A stretch of 64,000 bases of DNA, taken from positions 62,001 through 126,000 of the forward strand of contig JAEYPQ010000030.1 of the NCBI GenBank assembly GCA_023410645.1. The letters are read 5' to 3'. Positions 16,737 through 24,871 of this stretch are shown here, piece after piece. A program made the position numbers and the translations under genes. A model generated the notes under the pieces. It was not told the DNA's origin. It did no database searches and saw only the letters and a program-made list of their open reading frames with translations. The number at the start of each line of letters is the position of its first letter. Positions within the stretch are counted from its first letter, which is position 1. The DNA comes from Bacillota bacterium (GTDB lineage Bacteria > Bacillota > Clostridia > TANB77 > CAG-465).

Positions 16737-17213
16737 ATGGCTAATGAAAATAAAAAAGACTTTAATTCTATGCTTAAAGATAATAAGGATATGCCTAAAT
16801 TTGTGAAAATAACTGATGAGCTAAGCATTAAAAGATATGGTGGAGATAATATGTATTTTGCACCACCTATTTTCTATGATGAAGTAATGAAGAAAGTACC
16901 TTATGGAAAAATTACAACTGTTGGAGATATTAGAGAATACTTTGCAAAGAAAAACAATGCAGATTTTACTGATCCAATTACAGCAGGAATATTTACTTCT
17001 ATTGTTGCTTGGGCAAGTTATCAAAGCGAATCAGATGAAACACCTTATTGGAGAACATTAAAAAACAATGGAGAACTTAATCCCAAATATCCGGAAGGTA
17101 TAGAACTTCAAAAGAAGAAACTTGAAGAAGAAGGTCATACCATTATTCAAAAAGGTAGAACGAATATTAGATACTATGTAAAGGATTATAAAAAAAAATT
17201 AATAGATCTATAA
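16737..17213 (+). CDS. MGMT/alkyltransferase-like DNA-binding protein
   Basis: 158 residues. VPYGKITTVGDIREYFAKK is the entry to the O6-methylguanine-DNA methyltransferase C-terminal DNA-binding domain, and TPYWRTLKNNGELNPKYPEG matches the segment that in active enzymes holds PCHRV(I)..G.L..Y..G. The reactive cysteine is absent: PYWRTL stands in place of PCHRVI. This is the pattern of alkyltransferase-like proteins, which bind O6-alkylguanine lesions without repairing them and hand them to nucleotide excision repair. The N-terminal about 45 residues are extra. AAAGGAGG precedes the ATG. A degenerate island leader (16645-16658) lies about 80 bp upstream. Confidence 0.8.
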   Translation: MANENKKDFNSMLKDNKDMPKFVKITDELSIKRYGGDNMYFAPPIFYDEVMKKVPYGKITTVGDIREYFAKKNNADFTDPITAGIFTSIVAWASYQSESDETPYWRTLKNNGELNPKYPEGIELQKKKLEEEGHTIIQKGRTNIRYYVKDYKKKLIDL

Positions 17214-17346
17214 TTCAAATAACAATTTGTATCATTATTAAATTTGATAATGATATAATAAGTATATCAGTTGATGGAAATCAGTAATTTTGGTAGTCTA
17301 ATGTGGTATTAATTTCTCATATACCTATTGTTAAGGCTCCAATTTT

Positions 17347-17380
17347 AAAACGTATTAACTTTTAAGTTAATACGTTTTTT
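17347..17380 (+). terminator. Terminator, right end of the island
   Basis: AAACGTATTAACTT and AAGTTAATACGTTT arms followed by TTTT. The 130 bp between it and the previous gene contain a further leader-like dyad CAAAT-AACA-ATTTG (17216-17229) but no ORF. Confidence 0.85.
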
Positions 17381-17409
17381 TATTATAACAAGAATCTATG
17401 AAATAATAA

Positions 17410-17446
17410 AATAGTTTATAGTCAAATTCACTATAGACTATTTTTT
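17410..17446 (+). terminator. Second hairpin terminator, possibly bidirectional
   Basis: AATAGTTTATAGT (17410-17422) and ACTATAGACTATT (17430-17442), one G-T pair, then TTTT. Confidence 0.7.
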
Positions 17447-17500
17447 ACATTTTTCTTGATTTTGCATTATATTTGGTATAAAATATTATTGGTGATTAAT

Positions 17501-18052
17501 ATGAAAAAGGAAGCAGCTAAAATAATTGAAGAAAAAACAAGAAAAGCAGAAAAGAATATGAAAAGAACAATGGATGATTACAAAAATTTCGCGATAAAAG
17601 GTAATATAGTAGACCTTGCAATAGGTGTTGTTATAGGTAGTGCCTTTACAAATATAGTTAATACACTAGTTAATTCAACCATTATGCCAATAATTAGTGT
17701 TTTAACCAATAGAGTTGATTTATCCACTTTATTTATTGCATTAAATGGAAGAAGTTATGAAAGTTCAGCAGCTGCAAAAGCAGCTGGAGCAATTACATTA
17801 GATTATGGATTACTTCTTAATGCATTACTTAATTTCTTTATAGTTTCATTTACACTTTTTATTGTAGTGAAAAATATAAATAAAATGAAAAAGAAAAGTG
17901 AAGATAACGCACAAGAAATCGAAAACATTACTACTAAAGAATGTCCATATTGTAAAAATACTATTCCAATAGAAGCTACTAGATGTGGATTTTGTACTAG
18001 TAAATTAACTAATAAAAAAGTAGATGGTGAGGAGAAAATAGTAGAAGAATAA
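17501..18052 (+). CDS. mscL: Large-conductance mechanosensitive channel with C-terminal zinc ribbon
   Basis: 183 residues. After a charged N-terminal helix, residues about 25-130 are MscL: FAIKGNIVDLAIGVVIGSAF is the family signature at the first membrane helix, and LLLNALLNFFIVSFTLFIVV is the second. The loop is longer and Ala/Ser-rich. The C-terminal tail carries a treble Cys pair, CPYCKNTIPIEATRCGFC, a zinc ribbon not in classical MscL. MscL opens under hypo-osmotic stress. The ATG at 17501 follows GGTG by 6 nt; the upstream in-frame ATG at 17456 lacks a ribosome binding site. It overlaps the next gene by one base (TAATG). Confidence 0.92.
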   Translation: MKKEAAKIIEEKTRKAEKNMKRTMDDYKNFAIKGNIVDLAIGVVIGSAFTNIVNTLVNSTIMPIISVLTNRVDLSTLFIALNGRSYESSAAAKAAGAITLDYGLLLNALLNFFIVSFTLFIVVKNINKMKKKSEDNAQEIENITTKECPYCKNTIPIEATRCGFCTSKLTNKKVDGEEKIVEE

Positions 18053-18912
18053 TGGAAGAATTAAAATTAGAAGTAAATTGTTTTAATTTAAAATATACAG
18101 TGGAATGTGGTCAGTGTTTTAGATGGGAAAAAGTAATTGATGAAGATAATACCTACATAGGTGTTATTAAAGATAGAGTAATAAAGATAAGACAAAATGA
18201 TAATAAAGTATTTGTAAGTAGTAACAATATGGAAAATTTAGAAGATGTTATAAAAAATTACTTTGATTTATATACTGATTACAAAAGTATAGAAGAAGAG
18301 ATATCCAGAATTGATGATAATGTTAATAAAGCAGTAAAAAATACTACTGGAATAAGAATACTTAATCAAGACTTTTTTGAAACATTGGTTTCATTTATAA
18401 TATCAGCAAATAATAATATACCTAGAATATCTAAATCAATAAAAGAAATATCAAAAAGATATGGTAAAAAGATTATATTTGAAAATAAAGAATATTTTCT
18501 ATTTCCTACGCCTAATGAATTAAAAAATGTTAGTGAAGAAGAATTTAGACAATGTGGAGTTGGATTTAGAGCTAAATATATAAAAAATACTGTAAAAGAT
18601 ATATTAGATTTAAAAGTTGATATAAATAATATAAATGATATTGATACAAAGGAATTAAGAGAAGTTTTAATAAAAATGCAAGGTGTTGGACCAAAAGTTG
18701 CAGACTGCATATTATTATTTTCATGTTCAAGAAAAGAAGTATTTCCAATTGATGTTTGGGTAGAAAGAGTAATGTGTAATCTTTATTTTAATGAAACTGG
18801 AAGAGTAATGAAAAAGAAAGAAATACTTGAATATGCTGATAATAATTTTGGAAAATATGCAGGTGTAGTACAGCAACATCTATTTCACAATATAAGAGAA
18901 AAGATGATATAG
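18052..18912 (+). CDS. 8-oxoguanine DNA glycosylase (OGG1-type)
   Basis: 286 residues. N-terminal domain begins with a beta segment and GQCFRW, as in OGG1/AlkA-family glycosylases. The helix-hairpin-helix is MQGVGPKVADCILLFS, with the catalytic Lys after GVGP, followed by the conserved Asp in FPIDVWVERV. The enzyme excises 8-oxoguanine opposite C and nicks the strand by beta-elimination. Translation is coupled to mscL by a one-base overlap. Length is normal for the bacterial group. Symbol withheld because OGG subfamilies are not separable by eye. Confidence 0.9.
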   Translation: MEELKLEVNCFNLKYTVECGQCFRWEKVIDEDNTYIGVIKDRVIKIRQNDNKVFVSSNNMENLEDVIKNYFDLYTDYKSIEEEISRIDDNVNKAVKNTTGIRILNQDFFETLVSFIISANNNIPRISKSIKEISKRYGKKIIFENKEYFLFPTPNELKNVSEEEFRQCGVGFRAKYIKNTVKDILDLKVDINNINDIDTKELREVLIKMQGVGPKVADCILLFSCSRKEVFPIDVWVERVMCNLYFNETGRVMKKKEILEYADNNFGKYAGVVQQHLFHNIREKMI

Positions 18913-18979
18913 ACTTGTCATACTTGTCTTGTTTAACACATTTTTTATATATTCATATAATGTAATATGGTGAAGATAT

Positions 18980-19480
18980 ATGAATATAGAAGATAGATTA
19001 ATTACTATAAATGAAATGACAAGACCAGGTGAGAATTTAAAAAAAGTAAAAAGGATAATATTGTCAAGTACAAATTTAAAAAATGTTTCAGCAGTAAAAT
19101 GTAGAAATGATATAGAAAGATTTAAATATCAGGCTGAAAATTATTTATCGTATCATTATATAATTGATTTAGCTGGAAATATTGTTAGGTGTGTACCAGA
19201 AGATGAAATATCATATTCAACTAATAAATTTGATATAGATTCTGAAAGCATTAGTATAGCAATTGTAGAAGATGATGAAAATAATATATCTACTGAAAGC
19301 TTTAGAGTACAAATAGAACTTATACAAAATATTTGTGAAAGCTACTTGCTTAATCCATTAGAAGATATATATATGATATATGATATTACAGGAAGTAGAA
19401 AACCAAGATATTATATAGATAATAAATTTAAATTTGAGGATTTAAAAATGCAAATTTCTGATAATATTTGGTATAGTTAA
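18980..19480 (+). CDS. Amidase_2/PGRP-fold protein lacking the zinc ligands
   Basis: 166 residues that track the N-acetylmuramoyl-L-alanine amidase (amidase_2) pattern: RIILSSTNL where active enzymes have VIHYT, then SYHYIIDLAGNIVRCVPEDE matching the SxHYIV...G.I.q.vpe.. block, then ISYSTNK where the zinc His (aWHaG) should be, SISIAIVED, and DITGSRKPRYY where DxxGRKxDCP is usual. The expected first His, second His and the third ligand are all replaced. I infer a non-catalytic peptidoglycan- or peptide-binding protein. No signal peptide. Monocistronic, with GGTG 8 nt before ATG. Confidence 0.7.
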   Translation: MNIEDRLITINEMTRPGENLKKVKRIILSSTNLKNVSAVKCRNDIERFKYQAENYLSYHYIIDLAGNIVRCVPEDEISYSTNKFDIDSESISIAIVEDDENNISTESFRVQIELIQNICESYLLNPLEDIYMIYDITGSRKPRYYIDNKFKFEDLKMQISDNIWYS

Positions 19481-19534
19481 ATTTAGTGAATAATCAATTT
19501 TATATGTTTAATAATATAATAGAAGGTGATTTTA

Positions 19535-19660
19535 ATGAAAAATGTTTTCCATATGCAAGCTCCAGAAGATGATGAATTTTATGACAGTGACTATTATTAC
19601 TATGATGATTTAGTAAATAATATCGAAGAAGATATTTTTGATAATTTTGAAGAAGAATAG
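19535..19660 (+). CDS. Small acidic protein
   Basis: 41 residues, MKNVFHMQAPEDDEFYDSDY then further Asp/Glu/Tyr, ending FEEE. Strongly acidic. AAGGTGA lies 5 nt before the ATG and a good terminator follows, which supports expression. No recognised family; too short for most gene finders. Confidence 0.5.
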   Translation: MKNVFHMQAPEDDEFYDSDYYYYDDLVNNIEEDIFDNFEEE

Positions 19661-19672
19661 TATTAAATAAAG

Positions 19673-19709
19673 AAGCTACTGATTTACAGATATAAGTCAG
19701 TAGCTTTTA
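19673..19709 (+). terminator. Terminator after the small acidic gene
   Basis: AAGCTACTGA (19673-19682) and TCAGTAGCTT (19697-19706), then TTT. Confidence 0.8.
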
Positions 19710-19943
19710 ATTTTAAATAATTTAACATTGATTTTTTATAAATTAAGTGATAAGATATTATAAAATATCTGTCGATACTAAATAGTATAAAAAATATGCT
19801 AGATTGACAGTTGATAAAAGTATTTAAAATTTAGTATTTTTTAAATAAATGTAATTTAATCATTTTAAAATATAAAAAATGAATAGAACGACAGATTTAT
19901 TGATTTTTGTATTGTAATATACTGAATTTCCGAATGTCCTACT
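19710..19943 (+). other. AT-rich non-coding stretch, putative CRISPR leader
   Basis: About 230 bp, very AT-rich, no ORF or gene start. It directly abuts the first CRISPR repeat on the side expected for the leader if the repeat is read on the plus strand. No promoter stands out clearly. Confidence 0.5.
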
Positions 19944-20302
19944 ACTTAAATCTAAATATATTAGAATGTAAACAAATCATCAAATATATGCGTTGCCATA
20001 TATTGTAGACTTAAATCTAAATATATTAGAATGTAAACTATCTATTGCTGTAATGATTTGGTTACTCATTTGTGAACTTAAATCTAAATATATTAGAATG
20101 TAAACGCATTAAATAATAAATCTCGTATTCTATTCTCGAAACTTAAATCTAAATATATTAGAATGTAAACAAATTAACTTTAACAATACTTCCTCTCTCA
20201 TATTTTACTTAAATCTAAATATATTAGAATGTAAACCTAACAACTATAACGCTTATCTCATAATCGCTTTTAACTTAAATCTAAATATATTAGAATGTAA
20301 AC
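19944..20302 (+). CRISPR. CRISPR array, 6 identical 30-bp repeats, 5 spacers
   Basis: Repeats start at 19944, 20009, 20076, 20141, 20207 and 20273. Each is 30 bp, begins ACTTAAATC, has the internal dyad TCTAA-N5-TTAGA and ends GAATGTAAAC. Spacers are 35, 37, 35, 36 and 36 bp. All repeats are identical, so there is no degenerate terminal copy to orient it. The 3' end GAATGTAAA resembles that of clostridial type I-B repeats as I recall them (for instance C. difficile), which suggests plus-strand transcription with the leader at left. No cas gene lies in the 20 kb to the left or 44 kb to the right. None of the spacers visibly matches another part of the window. Confidence 0.97.
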
Positions 20303-20311
20303 AAAAAAATT

Positions 20312-20371
20312 AAAGATAAAAATGACTATTAAAAAAAGTAGTATATACTTCTAATAGTCACTTTTATCTTT
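20312..20371 (-). terminator. Terminator of murC, overlapping its stop codon
   Basis: Twenty-base arms at 20312-20331 and 20352-20371 with one mismatch. On the minus strand the hairpin begins inside the murC stop codon and is followed by TTTAATTTTTTT. It also sits 10 bp from the last CRISPR repeat and could end array transcription on the plus strand. Confidence 0.8.
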
Positions 20372-21776
20372 ACATCATTTCGCTTATATGTGTTACACTT
20401 CCAGCACCAAGAGTTAATATAATATCTCCTGGTTGCATAATTTCTTTTAGATATTTTGCAATATCTTCAAGTTCTGGAATGTATATTGCATTTACATCAT
20501 TTTCTTTTAATTTATTGACTAAATCCAATGACGAAACACTTCCATCATCAATTTCACGTGCTGCATATATATCTGCAATAATAGCTATATCACAATCAGA
20601 AAAAGATGTTGAAAAATCATTTAACAATTCTTTAGTTCTTGTGTATGTATGAGGTTGAAATACAGCAATTATTCTATTGTGTTCTTTTTGTTTTGCAACA
20701 GCTAAATTAGCTTTTATTTCTGTTGGATGATGTGCATAGTCATCATATACTAATATGTTATTATCAAATTGTTTCTTTAATTCAAATCTTCTTTTTGCAC
20801 CACAAAAATCATTTAAACTCTTTTGCATTACTTCAAAATTAATACCATGAGCATAAGATGCTGTAATAGCAGCAAGTGCGTTATATACGTTATGTATTCC
20901 TGGTACAGTTAATGAAAATTTATATGTAATTTCATTATCAGGATTTCTAACATCAAAAGTATAAAATCCTTTTATATTACAAGAAATATTTTTTGCATAT
21001 ATAGTTGCAGTAGGCTCACTAAGTGAAAATGTAAGAATCTTAATTTTTTTATTTGCTAAAGATTCATCTAATTCATGAGATACATCCATGCAATTAACAT
21101 CATCTTTATTAACTACTAAAATTCCATTGTCACTTGTCATAAGTATAAATTTTTTAAAAGATTCTTTAATTTCTTCTATACCTGCAAAGTAATCTAGATG
21201 ATCTTCCTCTATATTTAATATAACAGCTGTATTATGTGGGAAATTTAAGAAACTATCCACATATTCACAAGATTCAAGTATAAAGTATTCAGATTCACCA
21301 ATTCTATAATTTAAGTTATCAAGTTTTTTAAATTTTCCACCTACTTGTATATTAGGATCAAGATTTGCATCAATAAAAATTGAAGATATCATTGAAGTAG
21401 TGGTAGTCTTTCCGTGTGTACCTGAAATACAAATAGGTAACTTGTAGCTTTCTAGTAAAAGTCCTAAGAATTTTGCACGTTCATAAGTTGGTATACCAAG
21501 AGATTTTGCACGTACATATTCTGGATCATGTTGGTTAATTGCAGATGTATAGACAATGATATCTGCATCTTTTACTAATTCTGCATTTGAACCAATAAAT
21601 ACAGGAATATCATTTTTTTCTAAAATTTCTGTCATATCTCCAGCATTTTTATCAGAACCAGTTACAGTATATCCTTCTTTTTTTAGAATTAGTGCAATAC
21701 CACTCATACTAACTCCACCAATACCAATCATATGTATTTTTTTTATATTTTCTAAAACCTTAAAAGTTTTTTCCAT
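20370..21776 (-). CDS. murC: UDP-N-acetylmuramate--L-alanine ligase
   Basis: 468 residues, full length for MurC. N-terminal nucleotide-binding IHMIGIGGVSMSGIA, ATP loop ISGTHGKTTTTSMI, central SCEYVDSFLNF and EEDHLDYF, and C-terminal YDDYAHHPTEI are all family signatures. It adds the first L-Ala to UDP-MurNAc in the cytoplasm. AAGGAAGTGA lies about 7 nt before the ATG. Monocistronic and divergent from the TPR gene, each with its own promoter in the 164-bp gap. Confidence 0.97.
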   Translation of the reverse strand: MEKTFKVLENIKKIHMIGIGGVSMSGIALILKKEGYTVTGSDKNAGDMTEILEKNDIPVFIGSNAELVKDADIIVYTSAINQHDPEYVRAKSLGIPTYERAKFLGLLLESYKLPICISGTHGKTTTTSMISSIFIDANLDPNIQVGGKFKKLDNLNYRIGESEYFILESCEYVDSFLNFPHNTAVILNIEEDHLDYFAGIEEIKESFKKFILMTSDNGILVVNKDDVNCMDVSHELDESLANKKIKILTFSLSEPTATIYAKNISCNIKGFYTFDVRNPDNEITYKFSLTVPGIHNVYNALAAITASYAHGINFEVMQKSLNDFCGAKRRFELKKQFDNNILVYDDYAHHPTEIKANLAVAKQKEHNRIIAVFQPHTYTRTKELLNDFSTSFSDCDIAIIADIYAAREIDDGSVSSLDLVNKLKENDVNAIYIPELEDIAKYLKEIMQPGDIILTLGAGSVTHISEMM

Positions 21777-21809
21777 TAAAATTTCACTTCCTTTTAGTTA
21801 CATTATAAT

Positions 21810-21838
21810 ATTATACAAAAAAAAACAATATTAGTCAA
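21810..21838 (-). promoter_or_regulatory. murC promoter (minus strand)
   Basis: On the minus strand TTGACT (21838-21833), 17 bp, TATAAT (21815-21810). Confidence 0.8.
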
Positions 21839-21887
21839 ATTTTTTTGTATTTTTTTGTATAAAGATATCAAAGCCGAATAATAATAC

Positions 21888-21916
21888 TTGAAATTACATA
21901 AAAAATGTTGTATAAT
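21888..21916 (+). promoter_or_regulatory. Promoter of the TPR membrane protein
   Basis: TTGAAA (21888-21893), 17 bp, TATAAT (21911-21916). It excludes the ATG at 21905 as a start, since that lies between the two boxes. Confidence 0.75.
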
Positions 21917-21940
21917 ATCATAAGCAAAGGACGTGGAGAA

Positions 21941-23041
21941 ATGGTTATTGATAAAATTGCAAGTATATTCGTTGCAGTATTATTATTATTTGCTTTAAGT
22001 AATAGATATATAAGAAGATATGCACCAGAAAACTTAATAATTATTGCATTATTATCTTTTTCATCAAGTATGTATGTCATTCTAACAATATATGATATAT
22101 ATTCACCTATATATATTCAAATAGCATTTATATTATTTAGTATAATTATACCTCTTGTTGCAGTATTCTTACAATATAATAATATTATATTATCAAGAAA
22201 AATATTATACTATAACATGAAACTAGCATATATTTCAAGAGATTATAAAAAGACAATTGAATTAATTGAAAAAATAGTTGAAAATGAAGGAAGAAATTCT
22301 GAAGTAATGTATACACTAGGACAGTGTTATAAGAAAGTAAATGATTTTATAAATGCAAGAGATTCTTTTGTAGTGGCAATTGAATTAAATGAAAAGGATT
22401 ATAGATCATTTTATGAACTTGGATTAATATTAGATGAAACAAATAAAAAAGAAAAAGCTATGGAAATGTTTAAAAGAGCTTTAAGTATAAAAAAAGATTT
22501 TTATGAAGCAGAGGAGGCTTTAGGTATTTGCCTTACAAGCCAAGGAAAATTTAAAGAGGCAGTTACTGTATATAAAAATGCTCTTAAATATCATTCTAAT
22601 TCATACGAACTTAATTATAATATAGGTATGATTGAGCTTGAACTTGGAAATTATGAATCATCAGAAGAAGCTTTTAGAAAATCAGTAGAAATAAAGCCAG
22701 ATTTATACACTGCTCACTATAATATAGGAAATATTAATTATTTAACTGGAAAGTATAATGAAGCTATTGATTCATATAAAAGAATACTAAATTCAAGTAC
22801 ATATGGGCCAAAAGCATATTATAAAATAGCTGCTTCATATGCTTCACTTAAAGAATATGATAAAGCTATGGCAAATCTTGAATATGCAATAGAATTAGAT
22901 AATACAGTTATAAACAAAATAAAAGAAGAAATAGCATTTGATGGAATGAAAGATTTAATTAACACATATTTAGACGATAGAAAAATATTAGAAAGCAAGG
23001 AAAAACAAAAGAAAAACTATATGAACGAGAAAAATAATTAG
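21941..23041 (+). CDS. Membrane-anchored TPR protein
   Basis: 366 residues. About 85 N-terminal residues hold two or three membrane segments; residues about 95-345 are a run of tetratricopeptide repeats (for example YTLGQCYKKVNDFINARDSF, YELGLILDETNKKEKAMEMF, YNIGMIELELGNYESSEEAF), a protein-interaction scaffold facing one side of the membrane, and the end is Lys-rich. Partner unknown. The start at 21941 follows AAAGGACGTGGAG; the spacing of GGAG is short, AAAGGA is better placed. Divergent from murC, and a cell-wall role is possible by position only. Confidence 0.8.
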   Translation: MVIDKIASIFVAVLLLFALSNRYIRRYAPENLIIIALLSFSSSMYVILTIYDIYSPIYIQIAFILFSIIIPLVAVFLQYNNIILSRKILYYNMKLAYISRDYKKTIELIEKIVENEGRNSEVMYTLGQCYKKVNDFINARDSFVVAIELNEKDYRSFYELGLILDETNKKEKAMEMFKRALSIKKDFYEAEEALGICLTSQGKFKEAVTVYKNALKYHSNSYELNYNIGMIELELGNYESSEEAFRKSVEIKPDLYTAHYNIGNINYLTGKYNEAIDSYKRILNSSTYGPKAYYKIAASYASLKEYDKAMANLEYAIELDNTVINKIKEEIAFDGMKDLINTYLDDRKILESKEKQKKNYMNEKNN

Positions 23042-23042
23042 A

Positions 23043-23083
23043 AAATCTTACTAATAATTAAATATGTTAGTAAGATTTTTTTG
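23043..23083 (+). terminator. Terminator after the TPR gene
   Basis: AAATCTTACTAA (23043-23054) and TTAGTAAGATTT (23067-23078), then T run. Confidence 0.9.
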
Positions 23084-23177
23084 TAAAAAAATTAATATAT
23101 ATTAACTAAATATCTGTTTATATTGAATATACATATTTTCTGTGTTAAACTATAAAAGTATTGTTGGAGGTGGGAAC

Positions 23178-23201
23178 ATGAAGAAAATTAATATTAATTA
23201 A
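23178..23201 (+). promoter_or_regulatory. Seven-codon upstream ORF before an ABC-F gene
   Basis: ATG-initiated MKKININ with TAA at 23199-23201, preceded by its own strong ribosome binding site TTGGAGG 7 nt upstream. Its stop is 24 nt before the ABC-F start, which has a second ribosome binding site TTTGGAGG. Short translated leaders of this kind control several antibiotic-resistance ABC-F genes through ribosome stalling. The palindrome AATTAATATTAATT spans its last codons. Confidence 0.6.
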
Positions 23202-23225
23202 AAAACTCAAATTTGGAGGTAATTA

Positions 23226-24770
23226 ATGTTAGAGATAAAAAAATTAAATATAAAAACAAAAAATGATAGAGAAATAATAAATAATTTAAACTTAAATGTT
23301 AATAGTGGGGATAAGATAGCCATTATTGGAGAAGAAGGAAATGGAAAAAGTACTTTATTAAAAAGTATTTATGATTCAAGCCTTATAACTGATTATTGTA
23401 TTGTAACAGGTGAAATATTAAAGAAAAATATAAAACTAGGTTACTTGGAGCAATCTTTAAATAAAAAATGGGATAATATACTTGTAGAAGAATATTTTTT
23501 AAAGATAAATCCTGATTCAGAAATTGATTATGAAAGATATGCAAATATAAATGAAATGTATAAGATTTTTTCTGAAATAAAGTTAAATACTGAATATATT
23601 ACTTCAGAAAAGTTAATTAGTACATTAAGTGGTGGTGAAAAAGTAAAAATTCAAATAGCAAAATTACTAATAGAATCACCTGATATTTTATTACTTGATG
23701 AGCCAACTAACGATTTAGATATAGAAGCTTTAGAATGGCTTGAGGATTTTATAATTAATTCTAAAATACCAATAATATATGTATCCCATGATGAAGCTTT
23801 ACTTGAAAATACAGCAAACACTATACTACATTTAGAGCAAATAAATAATAAAACAAAGGCTAAGCATACTATTGAGAAAATAGGATATAATGAGTATGTT
23901 GAAAAAAGACTATATTTAATTTCAAGACAAGAACAAATATCAAAAAAAGAACATGATGAATATGAAGAAAAGATGAAAAAATATAGGCAAATATATGAAA
24001 GAGTTCATAATGAGCAAAATAAAATTAGTAGACAAGATCCAGCAGGTGGAAGATTACTAAAAAAGAAAATGAAGAGTGTAAAAGCTCTTGGAAAAAGATT
24101 GGAAGAACAAGAATTAACAAAAAAGCCTTATGTAGAGGAACATATATTAGTAAAATTTCACAATGATGAAAAAATCCATGACAAAAAAGTAATTTTAAAC
24201 TTTAAACTTGACGAATTAAAAATTAATAATAAAATTTTATCTAGTAATATAGAGCTACTTGTTATTGGAAAAGAAAAAGTGTGTATAATTGGATCTAATG
24301 GAGTTGGAAAAACCACTTTATTAAAATTAATACATGATAATCTAAAAGATAGAGAAGATATAAAAGTAGGGTATATGCCACAAAATTATGAAGAATTATT
24401 AGATAATGATAGTAATGTTTTAGACTTTATTAGAACTGAATATACAAAAGAAGAAGAGACTCTAGCTAGGACATATATGGGTAGTATGAAATATACAACT
24501 GAGGAAATGACAGGAAAGATAGGAAACTTAAGTGGTGGTCAAAAGGCAAAGCTATTTTTAGTAAAGTTAATATTAAATAAATGTGATGTTTTAATACTTG
24601 ATGAACCAACAAGAAATTTAAGCCCACTTTCTAATCCTGTAATACGTGAAACATTAAGTAATTTTAATGGTGCTATAATCAGTATATCTCATGACAGAAA
24701 ATATATTGAGGAAGTTTGTGACACAGTATATAGATTAACTGGTGATGGATTAGATAAACTAACACAATAA
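23226..24770 (+). CDS. ABC-F ATPase, ribosomal protection type candidate
   Basis: 514 residues with two ABC cassettes and no membrane segment. First cassette: GEEGNGKST, LSGGEKVKIQIAKL, LLLDEPTNDLD. Second: GSNGVGKTT, LSGGQKAKLFLVKL, LILDEPTRNLSPLSNPVIRE. The inter-cassette linker (about 215-290) is charged and helical. Cassette 2 with DEPTRNLSPLS is typical of clostridial Lsa/Vga/Msr-like members, which displace drugs from the ribosomal exit region. The upstream mini-ORF supports drug-inducible control. Alternatively a housekeeping translation factor. GGAGG 6 nt before ATG. Confidence 0.85.
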   Translation: MLEIKKLNIKTKNDREIINNLNLNVNSGDKIAIIGEEGNGKSTLLKSIYDSSLITDYCIVTGEILKKNIKLGYLEQSLNKKWDNILVEEYFLKINPDSEIDYERYANINEMYKIFSEIKLNTEYITSEKLISTLSGGEKVKIQIAKLLIESPDILLLDEPTNDLDIEALEWLEDFIINSKIPIIYVSHDEALLENTANTILHLEQINNKTKAKHTIEKIGYNEYVEKRLYLISRQEQISKKEHDEYEEKMKKYRQIYERVHNEQNKISRQDPAGGRLLKKKMKSVKALGKRLEEQELTKKPYVEEHILVKFHNDEKIHDKKVILNFKLDELKINNKILSSNIELLVIGKEKVCIIGSNGVGKTTLLKLIHDNLKDREDIKVGYMPQNYEELLDNDSNVLDFIRTEYTKEEETLARTYMGSMKYTTEEMTGKIGNLSGGQKAKLFLVKLILNKCDVLILDEPTRNLSPLSNPVIRETLSNFNGAIISISHDRKYIEEVCDTVYRLTGDGLDKLTQ

Positions 24771-24811
24771 TAACTACTATAGCTTAAGTTTACAATAAGT
24801 TCTAAATAAAC

Positions 24812-24840
24812 TTGCAATTTTGTCTATATTATAGTAAAAT
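24812..24840 (+). promoter_or_regulatory. Promoter of the second ABC-F gene
   Basis: TTGCAA (24812-24817), 17 bp, TAAAAT (24835-24840). Confidence 0.65.
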
Positions 24841-24871
24841 ATATAAATGATGTTAAAAAAGGAGAAAATAG

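Noticed and set aside
19535..19660. Small acidic ORF as a Cas or anti-CRISPR protein
   Set aside because: It is near the array but has no feature linking it to CRISPR; acidic composition alone is not evidence.
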